Of a DNA stretch of 16,334 bases, positions 7,184 to 13,870 are shown in pieces. A model generated the notes under the pieces. It saw nothing but the letters and a program-made list of their open reading frames with translations. It searched no databases and had not been told where the DNA came from. The translations under genes were made by a program, and so were the position numbers. The first letter of the stretch is position 1; every line of letters begins with the position of its first letter. The stretch spans positions 1 through 16,334 of the forward strand of contig JAQTMA010000083.1 in the NCBI GenBank assembly GCA_028714615.1. The letters are read 5' to 3'. The stretch comes from Anaerolineaceae bacterium (GTDB lineage: Bacteria > Chloroflexota > Anaerolineae > Anaerolineales > Anaerolineaceae).

Positions 7184-7245
7184 GTAGCCCGGGCATCCCT
7201 GCCCGGGGTTCTAAGGACGGCCCCGGGCAGGGATGCCCGGGCTAC
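7184..7245. repeat. 25-bp perfect inverted repeat, GC-rich copy of the dispersed palindromic unit
   Basis: Positions 7184-7208 and 7221-7245 are exact reverse complements over 25 bp with a 12-nt loop. Each arm is itself a hairpin with stem CCCGGGCA/TGCCCGGG and a four-base loop, ending in the conserved CTAC/GTAG. Compared with the cluster at 2101-2307 the stem has changed A-T to G-C on both sides, preserving pairing. It sits between the phosphorylase and GH63 genes, where the large hairpin could reduce read-through or protect the 3' end of the upstream message. Confidence 0.85.
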
Positions 7246-7303
7246 AGGTCTACAAAAGCTGATCCCTCAAGAGGCTCACCTCTACTGCGTGCAAGCTCGT
7301 TAT

Positions 7304-9058
7304 CTACAACGGCAAAGGCGTGGACGGCACCAACCACATGGCCTGGTACGGGCTCAGGCGGATTCCCCCGGCGGTCGCCTCAACCTTTTCCCCGCTGATC
7401 TGATCTTCCCAGGCAATCTCTCCACCAGGCAAATCCATATCCACCCAGGCATAATGCACTTCCCCTGACACATTGATCAAGCAGACAAGTAAGGGATTTC
7501 CGCCTGGTGCTTCCCGCAGCAGAGCAAAGACAGCTTCTCCTGCCTCCAGAACGCGTTGTGAGCCGGATGGATCAAATGCCGATAGTGAAGCGCGCACCCG
7601 CAGCAGATGGGCGTAGCGGCGATAAATCATCCCCCGTAGGGAAGCCGGATCGTCCAATTCGGCCGCCAGCAAGTGATAGGCAAACTTTTGCCGGTTAATG
7701 GCGCGGTTTGAGCCGCTCTTCGCCACCCCTTCTGCCCAGCCGCGCGAACCAACCAGGCTGTGGAAGTAAATCCCCGGGACACCCTGAACAGAAAGCAAAA
7801 TAGTCTGGGCGGCCATGAAACGATCCACCTGGCGCTCGAGCGGTTCATCCACCCCGGGAGGAGTCAGCGCATCCAAATAATTGATATTGAGCTCGTACAC
7901 GCTCTCGCCCCCACCCGGGTTGCTTTTGCGGCTGACTCGCCCTCCACGCTGCTCAACTGCGGCCACCATGCCGTCGATTTCTGGCTCGGGCAGGATGCCA
8001 CGCACCGGGTTCAAGCCGATGCCATCGTGGGATGCCAGGAAGTTGAAGAACGTCACTTCTTTGGAGGGCAGCTCCAGGCTGGCAGCCCATCGCGATAAAT
8101 ACCCGGCCTGCCCGGTAAGAAAGGCGTGCAGCACCAGCGGCGGTAGGGCAAAGTTGTAGACCAGTTGAGCTTCTCCGTGGCCGCCGCCAAAATAGGATAG
8201 GTTTTCCAGATGGGGCACGTTGGTTTCGGTCACCAGCAGAACGTCAGGGGCGACGATGTCCAGCACAGCCCGCAAGAAGCGGATGATCGTGTGCGTCTGG
8301 TATAGGTGAATGCAAGCTGTCCCCGGCTCCTTCCAGAGATAGGCAATCGCATCCAGGCGCAGCCATTGGGCGCCATTGGCCACGTAATACAGCAAGGTCT
8401 CGGTGATATCCAGTAAAACATCCGGATGATGATAGTTGAGGTCGACCTGGTCCGCGCTGAAGGTGGTCCACACCGGCCGAGGACCTTGCTTCGTCTCGAA
8501 CATCGTCAGCAGGGGCAGCGATCTGGGACGGACGACGTGTGACAGGTCCGTGTCAGGCGGAACGGAGATGTAAGCCTCGCGGAAGCGCGGGTCGCCGTCC
8601 AGGAAAGCGCGAAACCAGGCATGCTGGCTGGAGGTGTGGTTGATGACCCCATCGACCATCAGGCGGAAACGCCTCGCCAAATGGTTGATCTGTTCCCACG
8701 AGCCCAATCGGGGGTCTACCGTAGTGTAATCTGAGACCGCGAAACCGTCATCGGAGGTAGAGGGGAAGAAGGGCAGGATGTGTAGACCGGTTACCAGGCC
8801 AACCAGGTACTGATCGGCGAAAGTGGACAGCGTGCCCAGGGGGGGTTCACCAGGTTTCGTAAGCTGGTCGGGATAGACGATCAGCATCGCGTCGCGCTCG
8901 CTGAGGGGATTTCCCCGCACAGGCAAGATGGCTGCATAGCTTGCGAGAAATGCATCCAACCGTTCGCATAGTTGGTGGAAGGCGATTTCACCTTCCGAAT
9001 CGCCATAAAGCGACGTCAGATAAGGGCGTAAGGGGGTGTAATCCGGTGAGGGGGTCAT
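7304..9058 (-). CDS. GH13 subfamily 18 sugar phosphorylase, candidate glucosylglycerate phosphorylase
   Basis: 584-residue cytoplasmic retaining phosphorylase of the sucrose-phosphorylase group. It would convert an alpha-glucoside plus phosphate into glucose-1-phosphate and a free acceptor. The (beta/alpha)8 catalytic core is complete: D136 to H141 in DGVINH, nucleophile D236 in WLRLDAIAYLWKEPGT, acid/base E278 in LLVTETNVPH, and transition-state D345 in LASHDGIG; the C-terminal beta domain runs from about 495 to 580. GH13_18 includes sucrose, sucrose-6-phosphate, glucosylglycerol and glucosylglycerate phosphorylases (the last known from Meiothermus and E. coli YcjM). The loop VVRPRSLPLL at 176-185 and the adjacent gpgS and phosphatase genes favour glucosylglycerate as substrate, which would salvage the glucosyl unit as glucose-1-phosphate without spending ATP. 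ATG at 9058, 24 bp after the phosphatase stop; only a weak purine-rich AGAAGAAG leader serves as ribosome site, suggesting translational coupling or modest expression. Sucrose or sucrose-6-phosphate remain alternative substrates. Confidence 0.75.
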   Translation of the reverse strand: MTPSPDYTPLRPYLTSLYGDSEGEIAFHQLCERLDAFLASYAAILPVRGNPLSERDAMLIVYPDQLTKPGEPPLGTLSTFADQYLVGLVTGLHILPFFPSTSDDGFAVSDYTTVDPRLGSWEQINHLARRFRLMVDGVINHTSSQHAWFRAFLDGDPRFREAYISVPPDTDLSHVVRPRSLPLLTMFETKQGPRPVWTTFSADQVDLNYHHPDVLLDITETLLYYVANGAQWLRLDAIAYLWKEPGTACIHLYQTHTIIRFLRAVLDIVAPDVLLVTETNVPHLENLSYFGGGHGEAQLVYNFALPPLVLHAFLTGQAGYLSRWAASLELPSKEVTFFNFLASHDGIGLNPVRGILPEPEIDGMVAAVEQRGGRVSRKSNPGGGESVYELNINYLDALTPPGVDEPLERQVDRFMAAQTILLSVQGVPGIYFHSLVGSRGWAEGVAKSGSNRAINRQKFAYHLLAAELDDPASLRGMIYRRYAHLLRVRASLSAFDPSGSQRVLEAGEAVFALLREAPGGNPLLVCLINVSGEVHYAWVDMDLPGGEIAWEDQISGEKVEATAGGIRLSPYQAMWLVPSTPLPL

Positions 9059-9082
9059 TCTTCTTCTGGAAATGTGGAATGT

Positions 9083-9646
9083 TCAGCCGGAGGGCCAAAC
9101 GACGACGGTCGGTTGGGCATTATCGGGGATCAAGGAATAGACTTGCTCCAGCGGGATGTTCCGGCCGCGCGCGATGAGGGTAGCCAGCGCCAGACCATGC
9201 GAAACGACCAGGATGCGACCCAGCGGGTGGTTCCGGGCAATCTCATCCGCAGCAGCATACACCCGCGCGGCGACTTCGGCAACGGATTCGCCCCCGGGAG
9301 CACGCGCGGCAACCGGGTTTTTGCGGCGGGCGGCCATCTCCGCAGCATAGCGCAGGGCAAGGTCTGTCACCAGCAGCCCTTGCCATTCCCCCTGGTGGAT
9401 CTCGCGCAAGCGTGCATCCAGGCGCAGTACCAGGCCCAGGCGGTTAGCCAGGATCTGCGCCGTCTGGCGCGCACGCTGCAGATCGCTGGAATAGATGGCC
9501 ATGAAGGCTTGCCCTTCCATTGCTTTCGCCAGAGCCCGCGCCTGAGCAAGACCTGCCGGGTTCAGCGGCATGTCTGCCTGCCCCTGGTAGCGACCTTGTA
9601 TATTCCAGTCTGTCTGGCCGTGGCGGATGAGGTGGAGTTCGGACAT
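9083..9646 (-). CDS. Histidine phosphatase (PGM-like), candidate glucosyl-3-phosphoglycerate phosphatase
   Basis: 187-residue member of the histidine phosphatase superfamily, branch 1. Catalytic residues are all visible: R8-H9-G10 in LIRHGQTDWN, with H9 the phospho-accepting His; R58 in SSDLQRARQT; E82 in LREIHQGEWQG as proton donor; and H150 in VVSHGLALA. The conserved PGGES follows at 117-121. Sequence alone does not separate GpgP from cobalamin or general sugar phosphatases, but lying 11 bp downstream of gpgS makes dephosphorylation of glucosyl-3-phosphoglycerate (or its mannosylated form) the simplest reading; mycobacterial GpgP belongs to this family too. The ATG at 9646 has no clear Shine-Dalgarno, and the sequence just upstream is a heptanucleotide repeat, so translation probably depends on coupling to the GpgS gene. 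The phosphorylase gene begins 24 bp later. Confidence 0.75.
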   Translation of the reverse strand: MSELHLIRHGQTDWNIQGRYQGQADMPLNPAGLAQARALAKAMEGQAFMAIYSSDLQRARQTAQILANRLGLVLRLDARLREIHQGEWQGLLVTDLALRYAAEMAARRKNPVAARAPGGESVAEVAARVYAAADEIARNHPLGRILVVSHGLALATLIARGRNIPLEQVYSLIPDNAQPTVVVWPSG

Positions 9647-9652
9647 AGGGGC

Positions 9653-9680
9653 AGTGGTTAGTGATCAGTGATTAGTGGTG
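9653..9680. repeat. Heptanucleotide tandem repeat across the gpgS stop codon
   Basis: Four head-to-tail 7-nt units read AGTGGTT, AGTGATC, AGTGATT, AGTGGTG (consensus AGTGRTN). They cover the last codons and TAA of the Usp-GpgS gene and most of the gap to the phosphatase. The unit is not a multiple of three, so gain or loss of a copy would change the C-terminal tail and move the stop. Similar heptamer repeats are common as intergenic repeats in several bacterial groups. Confidence 0.8.
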
Positions 9681-11505
9681 AAGCACTCCCCGGAAGCAGC
9701 GTGCACTTGTGCTCCAGGCAATATTCCTGGATCTCAGCCATAGGCGGGCGCTCACGCTCGACTACGTCTTCCACCTCCAGGAAGTAATTACCTTCATCGA
9801 AGTGGATCAGTTTCATCGTCTTGTTGACCTCCTCAAGGAAGGCGCGATCGAAACGATGCTCCAGCTTGTGCATCACGGCTTGCAGGATAGTAAACGACAT
9901 TTTGCTCAAGGCTTCCAGCGATTGGTTGTGATGCACCCGCTCGAGCAGATCCACCTGTGCAATGGCGGCCAGGCCAAACTTCTCGAACATATCGATCAAC
10001 AAACCGATTTCCACCCCGTAGCCGGAGAAGAACGAGCACTGCTCCAATGCAGTGCGGCGGCCTCCGTACTCGCCGGAAAGCGGCTGGATCACCCCGGATA
10101 GCTCGGGGAAGAACAGATTGATCAGCGGGCGCGCGGTCAGCTCAGTGACCCGTCCGCCAGCGCCCGCTTGAACCAGGTCACCGGTACGCAACGGGCGTTG
10201 GTAAAAGCCCTTGACGAATTGCAAGGCGGGATTGAGCAGCAGCGGACCGATCACCCCGTAGACAAAGCGCGGATCGATATTGACGATGTCGGTATCGATC
10301 CAAATGAGGATATCTCCATGAGTAACCATCAAGCTCTTCCATAGGGCTTCCCCCTTACCGCTGCGCGGTCCATAAGCGGGTAGCACTTCCTGGTGGATGT
10401 GCACCGGGATGCCCTGGGCGGAAGCGATTTCACGGGTTCGATCGGAGGAGTTTGAATCCATCAGGACGATCTCATCCAACAAAGGGAAACTGGACTGGAG
10501 TGCTTCTCGCACCGTGCGGATCACCTCGCCTACCGTCTCTTCTTCATTCAAAGCAGGCAGCGCCAGGCTGATGGTAACCCCCTGCTCGCGCTTCAAACGC
10601 ACCAGGCGAGCCAGATCGTCGAACTCATCCGCGTGAAAGGTGTTCTCCGCAAACCACCGGTCGACCAGCAGAGAAATGGCCTGAGCGCCGGCGCGCTCCC
10701 CCTCCGGACCGGTCCATTGAGCTGGCTGAGGGCGTCCCGCGCTGAGCACAACCAGCGCACCCGGCGCCTGGGTGAGCATGCGCTCCACAAATGCGCCACT
10801 GGCGCTCCCCGCCGGACCACTGGAGGCGCCTAAGAGTAGCAGATTAGCCTCGCGCGCCTGCTCCAAGATCGTCTCCGCCGGGCTGACTGACGTAGCTACC
10901 TGAAAAGTTACGCCTGCCAGGCTGGGAAGCACGCGCTGCAGACCGCGAAAGGGTGCGTCAACGGCGGGGGCAGCATCCGGACGAGATACGTGCAATGCCA
11001 CCAGGTCGTTGTGCGGCAAGGCCAGAGCCAGGCGCAGGGCTAATTCCGCATTGGGACCGCCGCGCACCGGGACGAGCACCCGTTGGATGGCCGTTGGCCA
11101 CGGCCCGCGCGTCAAGGCGACCGGGCAGGGCGGATTGGCGAGCACGGAGGCAATCGTCAGGTTGAGGATGCCAAAATGCTCCGGCCACTCCAACACCAAC
11201 AGGTCTGGTGGTTCGCTGGCCAGAGCGCGGGTCAGGTCATCCCAGGCATGTTGTGAAACAATCACCCTGGACTGGGTTGAGAATGGTAAATGAGTACGCA
11301 ACCCTTCCAACTGCTTGCGCAGGGCGCGGACCGCGCCGGTGGCTGCCGTGAGCGATTTTTCTTCGGGCACGCTCACCAGGCCGATCAATTGCACTCGCCC
11401 GCCCAAGCAGCGGGCCAGTGACAGGGCGGTTTCGGGTACCTGTCCTGCGGAGACCGGTACGACCACGCGTAAAAATGGGGTGAAAGAACGCTCGGCTCGG
11501 GTCAT
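9658..11505 (-). CDS. gpgS: Tandem universal-stress-protein domains fused to glucosyl-3-phosphoglycerate synthase
   Basis: 615-residue fusion. Residues 11-133 and 141-256 are two Usp-type alpha/beta domains (FLRVVVPVSAGQVPETALSLARCL; QRVLVPVRGGPNAELALRLAL); the second ends LLLLGASSGPAGSASGAFVE, a partial G-x2-G-x9-G nucleotide motif, while the first has lost it. Residues 281-605 are a GT-A retaining glycosyltransferase of the GpgS (GT81) type: PALNEE 317-322, MDSNSSD 349-355, SGKGEALWK 382-390, metal-binding D404-T405-D406, the acceptor-site region GRVTELTARPLI 451-462 and PLSGEYGGRR 475-484, GYGVEIGLLID 495-505, and H525/H526 for the metal-ligand His. GpgS transfers glucose from an NDP-glucose to 3-phosphoglycerate. 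Stand-alone GpgS is about 320 residues, so the N-terminal half is an addition. The ATG at 11505 overlaps the GT4 stop as ATGA, with GGAG 7 nt upstream; an open frame continues 68 codons further inside the GT4 gene but encodes no conserved sequence. The extreme C-terminus is encoded by the heptamer repeat. Confidence 0.9.
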   Translation of the reverse strand: MTRAERSFTPFLRVVVPVSAGQVPETALSLARCLGGRVQLIGLVSVPEEKSLTAATGAVRALRKQLEGLRTHLPFSTQSRVIVSQHAWDDLTRALASEPPDLLVLEWPEHFGILNLTIASVLANPPCPVALTRGPWPTAIQRVLVPVRGGPNAELALRLALALPHNDLVALHVSRPDAAPAVDAPFRGLQRVLPSLAGVTFQVATSVSPAETILEQAREANLLLLGASSGPAGSASGAFVERMLTQAPGALVVLSAGRPQPAQWTGPEGERAGAQAISLLVDRWFAENTFHADEFDDLARLVRLKREQGVTISLALPALNEEETVGEVIRTVREALQSSFPLLDEIVLMDSNSSDRTREIASAQGIPVHIHQEVLPAYGPRSGKGEALWKSLMVTHGDILIWIDTDIVNIDPRFVYGVIGPLLLNPALQFVKGFYQRPLRTGDLVQAGAGGRVTELTARPLINLFFPELSGVIQPLSGEYGGRRTALEQCSFFSGYGVEIGLLIDMFEKFGLAAIAQVDLLERVHHNQSLEALSKMSFTILQAVMHKLEHRFDRAFLEEVNKTMKLIHFDEGNYFLEVEDVVERERPPMAEIQEYCLEHKCTLLPGSASPLITDH

Positions 11506-12722
11506 TGGCTCTCCAATAAGGGGGCTATCCGCTGTCGATAAACCGCCTGCCAGGTGAACTCCGTACGCACGCGCAAGCGCATCTGGTAGGTTGGATCCTG
11601 GTTCAGCCGTTTGGCAATCACATCGGCGACGACTTGCGGGGCTTCTTCCGGGGAGAAATACGTCCCCCATTCCCTGGCCAGGTCTCGGAGGGCATCCAAC
11701 CCGGTGCAAAAGATTGGGAGGCGGGCCAACCCGGCTTCGAGGATGGGAATGCCGAAGCCTTCCTCGCGACTGGTGATCAGCAGGGCATCTGCCAGTTGAT
11801 AAAAGTCAACCACTTCCTGCGGACGCAAGCCTTCCGGCCGGATTTCAGCGAGGAAATGTACTGCACCGGCCAATCCAAGAGATTGGCGCAGGTGGCGGAG
11901 GGTTTGAAAATAGGTATCGTTATTCGGATTGTGCGCTCCAGGCGGGCCGGTGATCACCAGTTGTGCATGGGGCAATTGTCCTCTCAACGCCTTCAGGATA
12001 TGGAGCCCTTGCTCGAGATTTTTCCGCGCGGTAAGCCGCACGGGGGTGAGCAGCAGGGGTTGGGCAGAGACCATCCCCAGTCGTTCGTACAAGGACCAGG
12101 TCTCGGAGGATATGCGCAAGAATTCCTTCAAATCAATCCCGGCCGGGATCACCGCGATGCGCGCCTCGGGGATGCCCAGAAGGTGGGCCAGCTCGATGCA
12201 CCGCGGTTGCGAAACAACCACCTGGGTTGCTCCGGGCCAGGCCTTGCGCAGCAGCTCCCAGGGCCAACCCGGGTGCAGTTCGTTCTGATAGCGCGGCGCG
12301 GTGCAGGCCAGGTCGTGGTGCCAGAGGATCAGGCGCGGCGCTCCAGGCATCTGACTCAGGCGATATAAGGCGGCGGTCAATGCCAAATTCATGTGTAGCG
12401 AGGCCACATTGTGCGCAATGACGACCTCCACCCCTACCAGGACCTCCTGCAAGTCGGCCTGGATCGCTACCGTTGCCGGCTCGAAACCTGCGGGCACTTC
12501 CCCGCGATCGAGGCTGGCCTTCAATGCCAAAACCTCAGGATTCCGCGAGTCAAGGCCAGGGATTACGATCACCGGGATGCGCCCATCCCAGGCTGCGCCC
12601 CGCCCGGTGATAATCAACGCCTGATGCCCAAACTGGGTGAACAGCTCAGCCTGACGCGAAATTACCGATTCCACCCCCCCGACGACCGGCGGGGCAGCGT
12701 AGTGGATCAATGCAATCTTCAT
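11502..12722 (-). CDS. GT4-family GT-B glycosyltransferase, candidate mannosylglucosyl-3-phosphoglycerate synthase
   Basis: 406-residue cytoplasmic GT-B enzyme. N-terminal Rossmann domain begins MKIALIHYAAPPVVGGVESVI with the Gly-rich acceptor-side loop at 11-17. The C-terminal donor domain carries R229 and K234 in PVRLTARKNLEQGL, TGPPG at 258-262, and the EX7E motif E321-E329 in SREEGFGIPILEAG, as in retaining GT4 enzymes using GDP-mannose or NDP-glucose. As first gene of a unit with gpgS and a phosphatase it may mannosylate glucosyl-3-phosphoglycerate (like MggA of Petrotoga) or glucosylglycerate, giving MGG. A glucose-extending or unrelated sugar transfer cannot be excluded from sequence. 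The ATG at 12722 was chosen because a near-perfect AAGGAGGG lies 3 nt upstream (12726-12733); an in-frame ATG 33 codons earlier adds non-conserved sequence and reaches into the -35 region. Its TGA overlaps the GpgS ATG by 4 nt. Confidence 0.8.
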   Translation of the reverse strand: MKIALIHYAAPPVVGGVESVISRQAELFTQFGHQALIITGRGAAWDGRIPVIVIPGLDSRNPEVLALKASLDRGEVPAGFEPATVAIQADLQEVLVGVEVVIAHNVASLHMNLALTAALYRLSQMPGAPRLILWHHDLACTAPRYQNELHPGWPWELLRKAWPGATQVVVSQPRCIELAHLLGIPEARIAVIPAGIDLKEFLRISSETWSLYERLGMVSAQPLLLTPVRLTARKNLEQGLHILKALRGQLPHAQLVITGPPGAHNPNNDTYFQTLRHLRQSLGLAGAVHFLAEIRPEGLRPQEVVDFYQLADALLITSREEGFGIPILEAGLARLPIFCTGLDALRDLAREWGTYFSPEEAPQVVADVIAKRLNQDPTYQMRLRVRTEFTWQAVYRQRIAPLLESQ

Positions 12723-12736
12723 CAGCCCTCCTTGGA

Positions 12737-12763
12737 ATTGACTAACGGCATCGTTGATTGACT
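12737..12763. promoter_or_regulatory. Direct repeat ATTGACT, 20-bp period, in the leader of the GT4 operon
   Basis: ATTGACT occurs at 12737-12743 and again at 12757-12763, that is AGTCAAT twice on the transcribed minus strand, exactly 20 bp or two helical turns apart. It lies just downstream of the predicted start site and before the Shine-Dalgarno sequence. It could be a roadblock-type operator on one face of the DNA, or chance. Confidence 0.35.
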
Positions 12764-12784
12764 CCCCCTGGAGGCTGCTCGCGG

Positions 12785-12821
12785 TAGCCATAGTATAGCG
12801 GAGGTGGGTGATTTGTGTCAA
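12785..12821 (-). promoter_or_regulatory. Sigma-70 type promoter of the glucosylglycerate cassette
   Basis: On the minus strand TTGACA (12816-12821, perfect -35) is followed after 18 bp by TATACT (12792-12797, five of six -10 bases). Transcription would start near 12785, leaving a leader of about 62 nt before the GT4 ATG at 12722. This is the strongest promoter match in the window. Its -35 box abuts the place where the -35 of the opposite, plus-strand promoter should be. Confidence 0.75.
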
Positions 12822-12829
12822 TTGGTGGC

Positions 12830-12838
12830 TGGTATAAT
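12830..12838 (+). promoter_or_regulatory. Extended -10 promoter giving a probably leaderless lysM lipoprotein mRNA
   Basis: TGG followed by TATAAT (12833-12838) is an extended -10 element with a perfect hexamer. The expected start of transcription, about 7 nt downstream, coincides with the ATG at 12845, and no Shine-Dalgarno sequence is present, so the mRNA is predicted to be leaderless. A canonical -35 is not seen, which is usual for extended -10 promoters. Confidence 0.65.
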
Positions 12839-12844
12839 CGAATC

Positions 12845-13840
12845 ATGTTCCCCCATATTGAGCGATGCATCGGAACCATTCTCCTCGTGGCGCTGCTATT
12901 GGATGGCTGCACCCCGGCAGTTACCCAGGCGCCTACCCCTACCATTGAGCCTTCCCCGGTCCTGACACTGTATCACACCCCGACGGTAACCCCGTCCCCC
13001 TCGGGACTCCCTCCCACGCGCACCCCGCTGCCTTCGCCAACGCTTACGCCCGTGACCTATGCGGTCAGAGCGGATGATGATCTCTTCGGGATATCGCTGC
13101 GGTTCGGTGTTAGCCTTCCGGCATTGAAAACCGCTAATCCCAAGGTCAACCCATATTTCATGGGGGTGGGCACACTTTTGACCATCCCGGTCACCCCACC
13201 GGCCTCGGGCACGGGAACCCTCACGGCGGCAACGCCGAGGTCCGCGAATGCACCGCGGGACGTAGCCAGTTCGGTGAGCATATCCTTACCCACCTGCTAT
13301 CCTTCGGCGGACGGCGGGTTGTGGTGCCTGGCATTAGCTCATAACCAGCAAACCCAGAGTCTGGAGAACCTGTCGGTCATCTTCCGGCTTGCGGGGAAAA
13401 ACCCAGATGTTTTGACAGACCAGGCGGTATTTTCACCCTTCAACGTATTGCCTGGGTCGGGGTTGATGCCGGTCGTGATTTACTTCCCAGCGCCAGCGCC
13501 ATCTGAATATGGAGTCGAAGTCCAGGTCGACAGCGCCCTGCCGGTCGCGCCGAATGACGTACGCTACCTGGCTGCCAAAATCCAGCAGGAGCAGATCCAA
13601 GTGGATGGACTCGCTGCGCGAGCAACCGGGCAGGTGGCATTGGCAGATGCTACCGCCCAAGCAGGGGAGATTTGGGTGTTAGCAGTCGCCTATGGAGAGG
13701 GGCAGCAGGTGGTCGGCCTGCGCAAGTGGGAGAGCCCAACCGGTCTGGCTGGTGGTGAGAGCCTGCCGTTCGATCTGACGGTCTACAGCTTGGGGCCGGA
13801 TATCCAGCGGGTGGAGCTGCTCGTCGAAGCGCATAAGTAA
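12845..13840 (+). CDS. LysM-domain lipoprotein
   Basis: 331-residue exported lipoprotein. The signal peptide MFPHIERCIGTILLVALLLDGC ends at lipidated C22; residues 24-69 are a Pro/Thr-rich spacer, typical of surface lipoproteins that reach through the wall. A single LysM (VTYAVRADDDLFGISLRFGVSLPALKTANP) spans about 70-115 and should bind peptidoglycan glycan chains. Residues 150-331 look like two beta-sandwich domains of unrecognised family (TCYPSADGGLWCLALAHNQ with a Cys pair at about 158/169, and a C-terminal strand set ending RVELLVEAHK). The start was set at ATG 12845 rather than an in-frame GTG 10 codons earlier, because the -10 element lies inside that extension. It is divergent from the glucosylglycerate cassette and ends 19 bp before the convergent repeat lipoprotein gene. 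A role in envelope maintenance is the most that can be inferred. Confidence 0.8.
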   Translation: MFPHIERCIGTILLVALLLDGCTPAVTQAPTPTIEPSPVLTLYHTPTVTPSPSGLPPTRTPLPSPTLTPVTYAVRADDDLFGISLRFGVSLPALKTANPKVNPYFMGVGTLLTIPVTPPASGTGTLTAATPRSANAPRDVASSVSISLPTCYPSADGGLWCLALAHNQQTQSLENLSVIFRLAGKNPDVLTDQAVFSPFNVLPGSGLMPVVIYFPAPAPSEYGVEVQVDSALPVAPNDVRYLAAKIQQEQIQVDGLAARATGQVALADATAQAGEIWVLAVAYGEGQQVVGLRKWESPTGLAGGESLPFDLTVYSLGPDIQRVELLVEAHK

Positions 13841-13847
13841 GAACTCT

Positions 13848-13870
13848 GTAGTAAGCTTTTTATTTACTAC
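13848..13870. terminator. Weak hairpin between convergent genes
   Basis: GTAGTAA (13848-13854) pairs with TTACTAC (13864-13870) around a 9-nt loop containing TTTTTA, just past the stop of the LysM lipoprotein gene and across the stop of the opposing gene. The stem is short and AT-rich, and there is no T-run outside it, so terminator activity is uncertain; it may be a remnant of a GTAGTAAG-type short repeat. Confidence 0.3.

Noticed and set aside
7304..9058. Plain sucrose phosphorylase annotation
   Set aside because: The fold fits, but the operon with GpgS and phosphatase and the acceptor loop make glucosylglycerate the more likely substrate; kept as an alternative.
11506..11709. Extra 68 N-terminal residues for the Usp-GpgS protein
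   Set aside because: They would lie entirely within the GT4 coding region in another frame, have low-complexity Pro/Arg/Gly composition, and the ATG at 11505 has a ribosome site and the ATGA overlap.
12723..12821. Upstream in-frame start for the GT4 protein
   Set aside because: It would start at the -35 box, before the predicted transcription start, and ignores the AAGGAGGG directly before the ATG at 12722.
12815..12844. GTG start for the LysM lipoprotein
   Set aside because: The perfect -10 hexamer lies within this stretch, and the signal peptide begins properly at the ATG at 12845.
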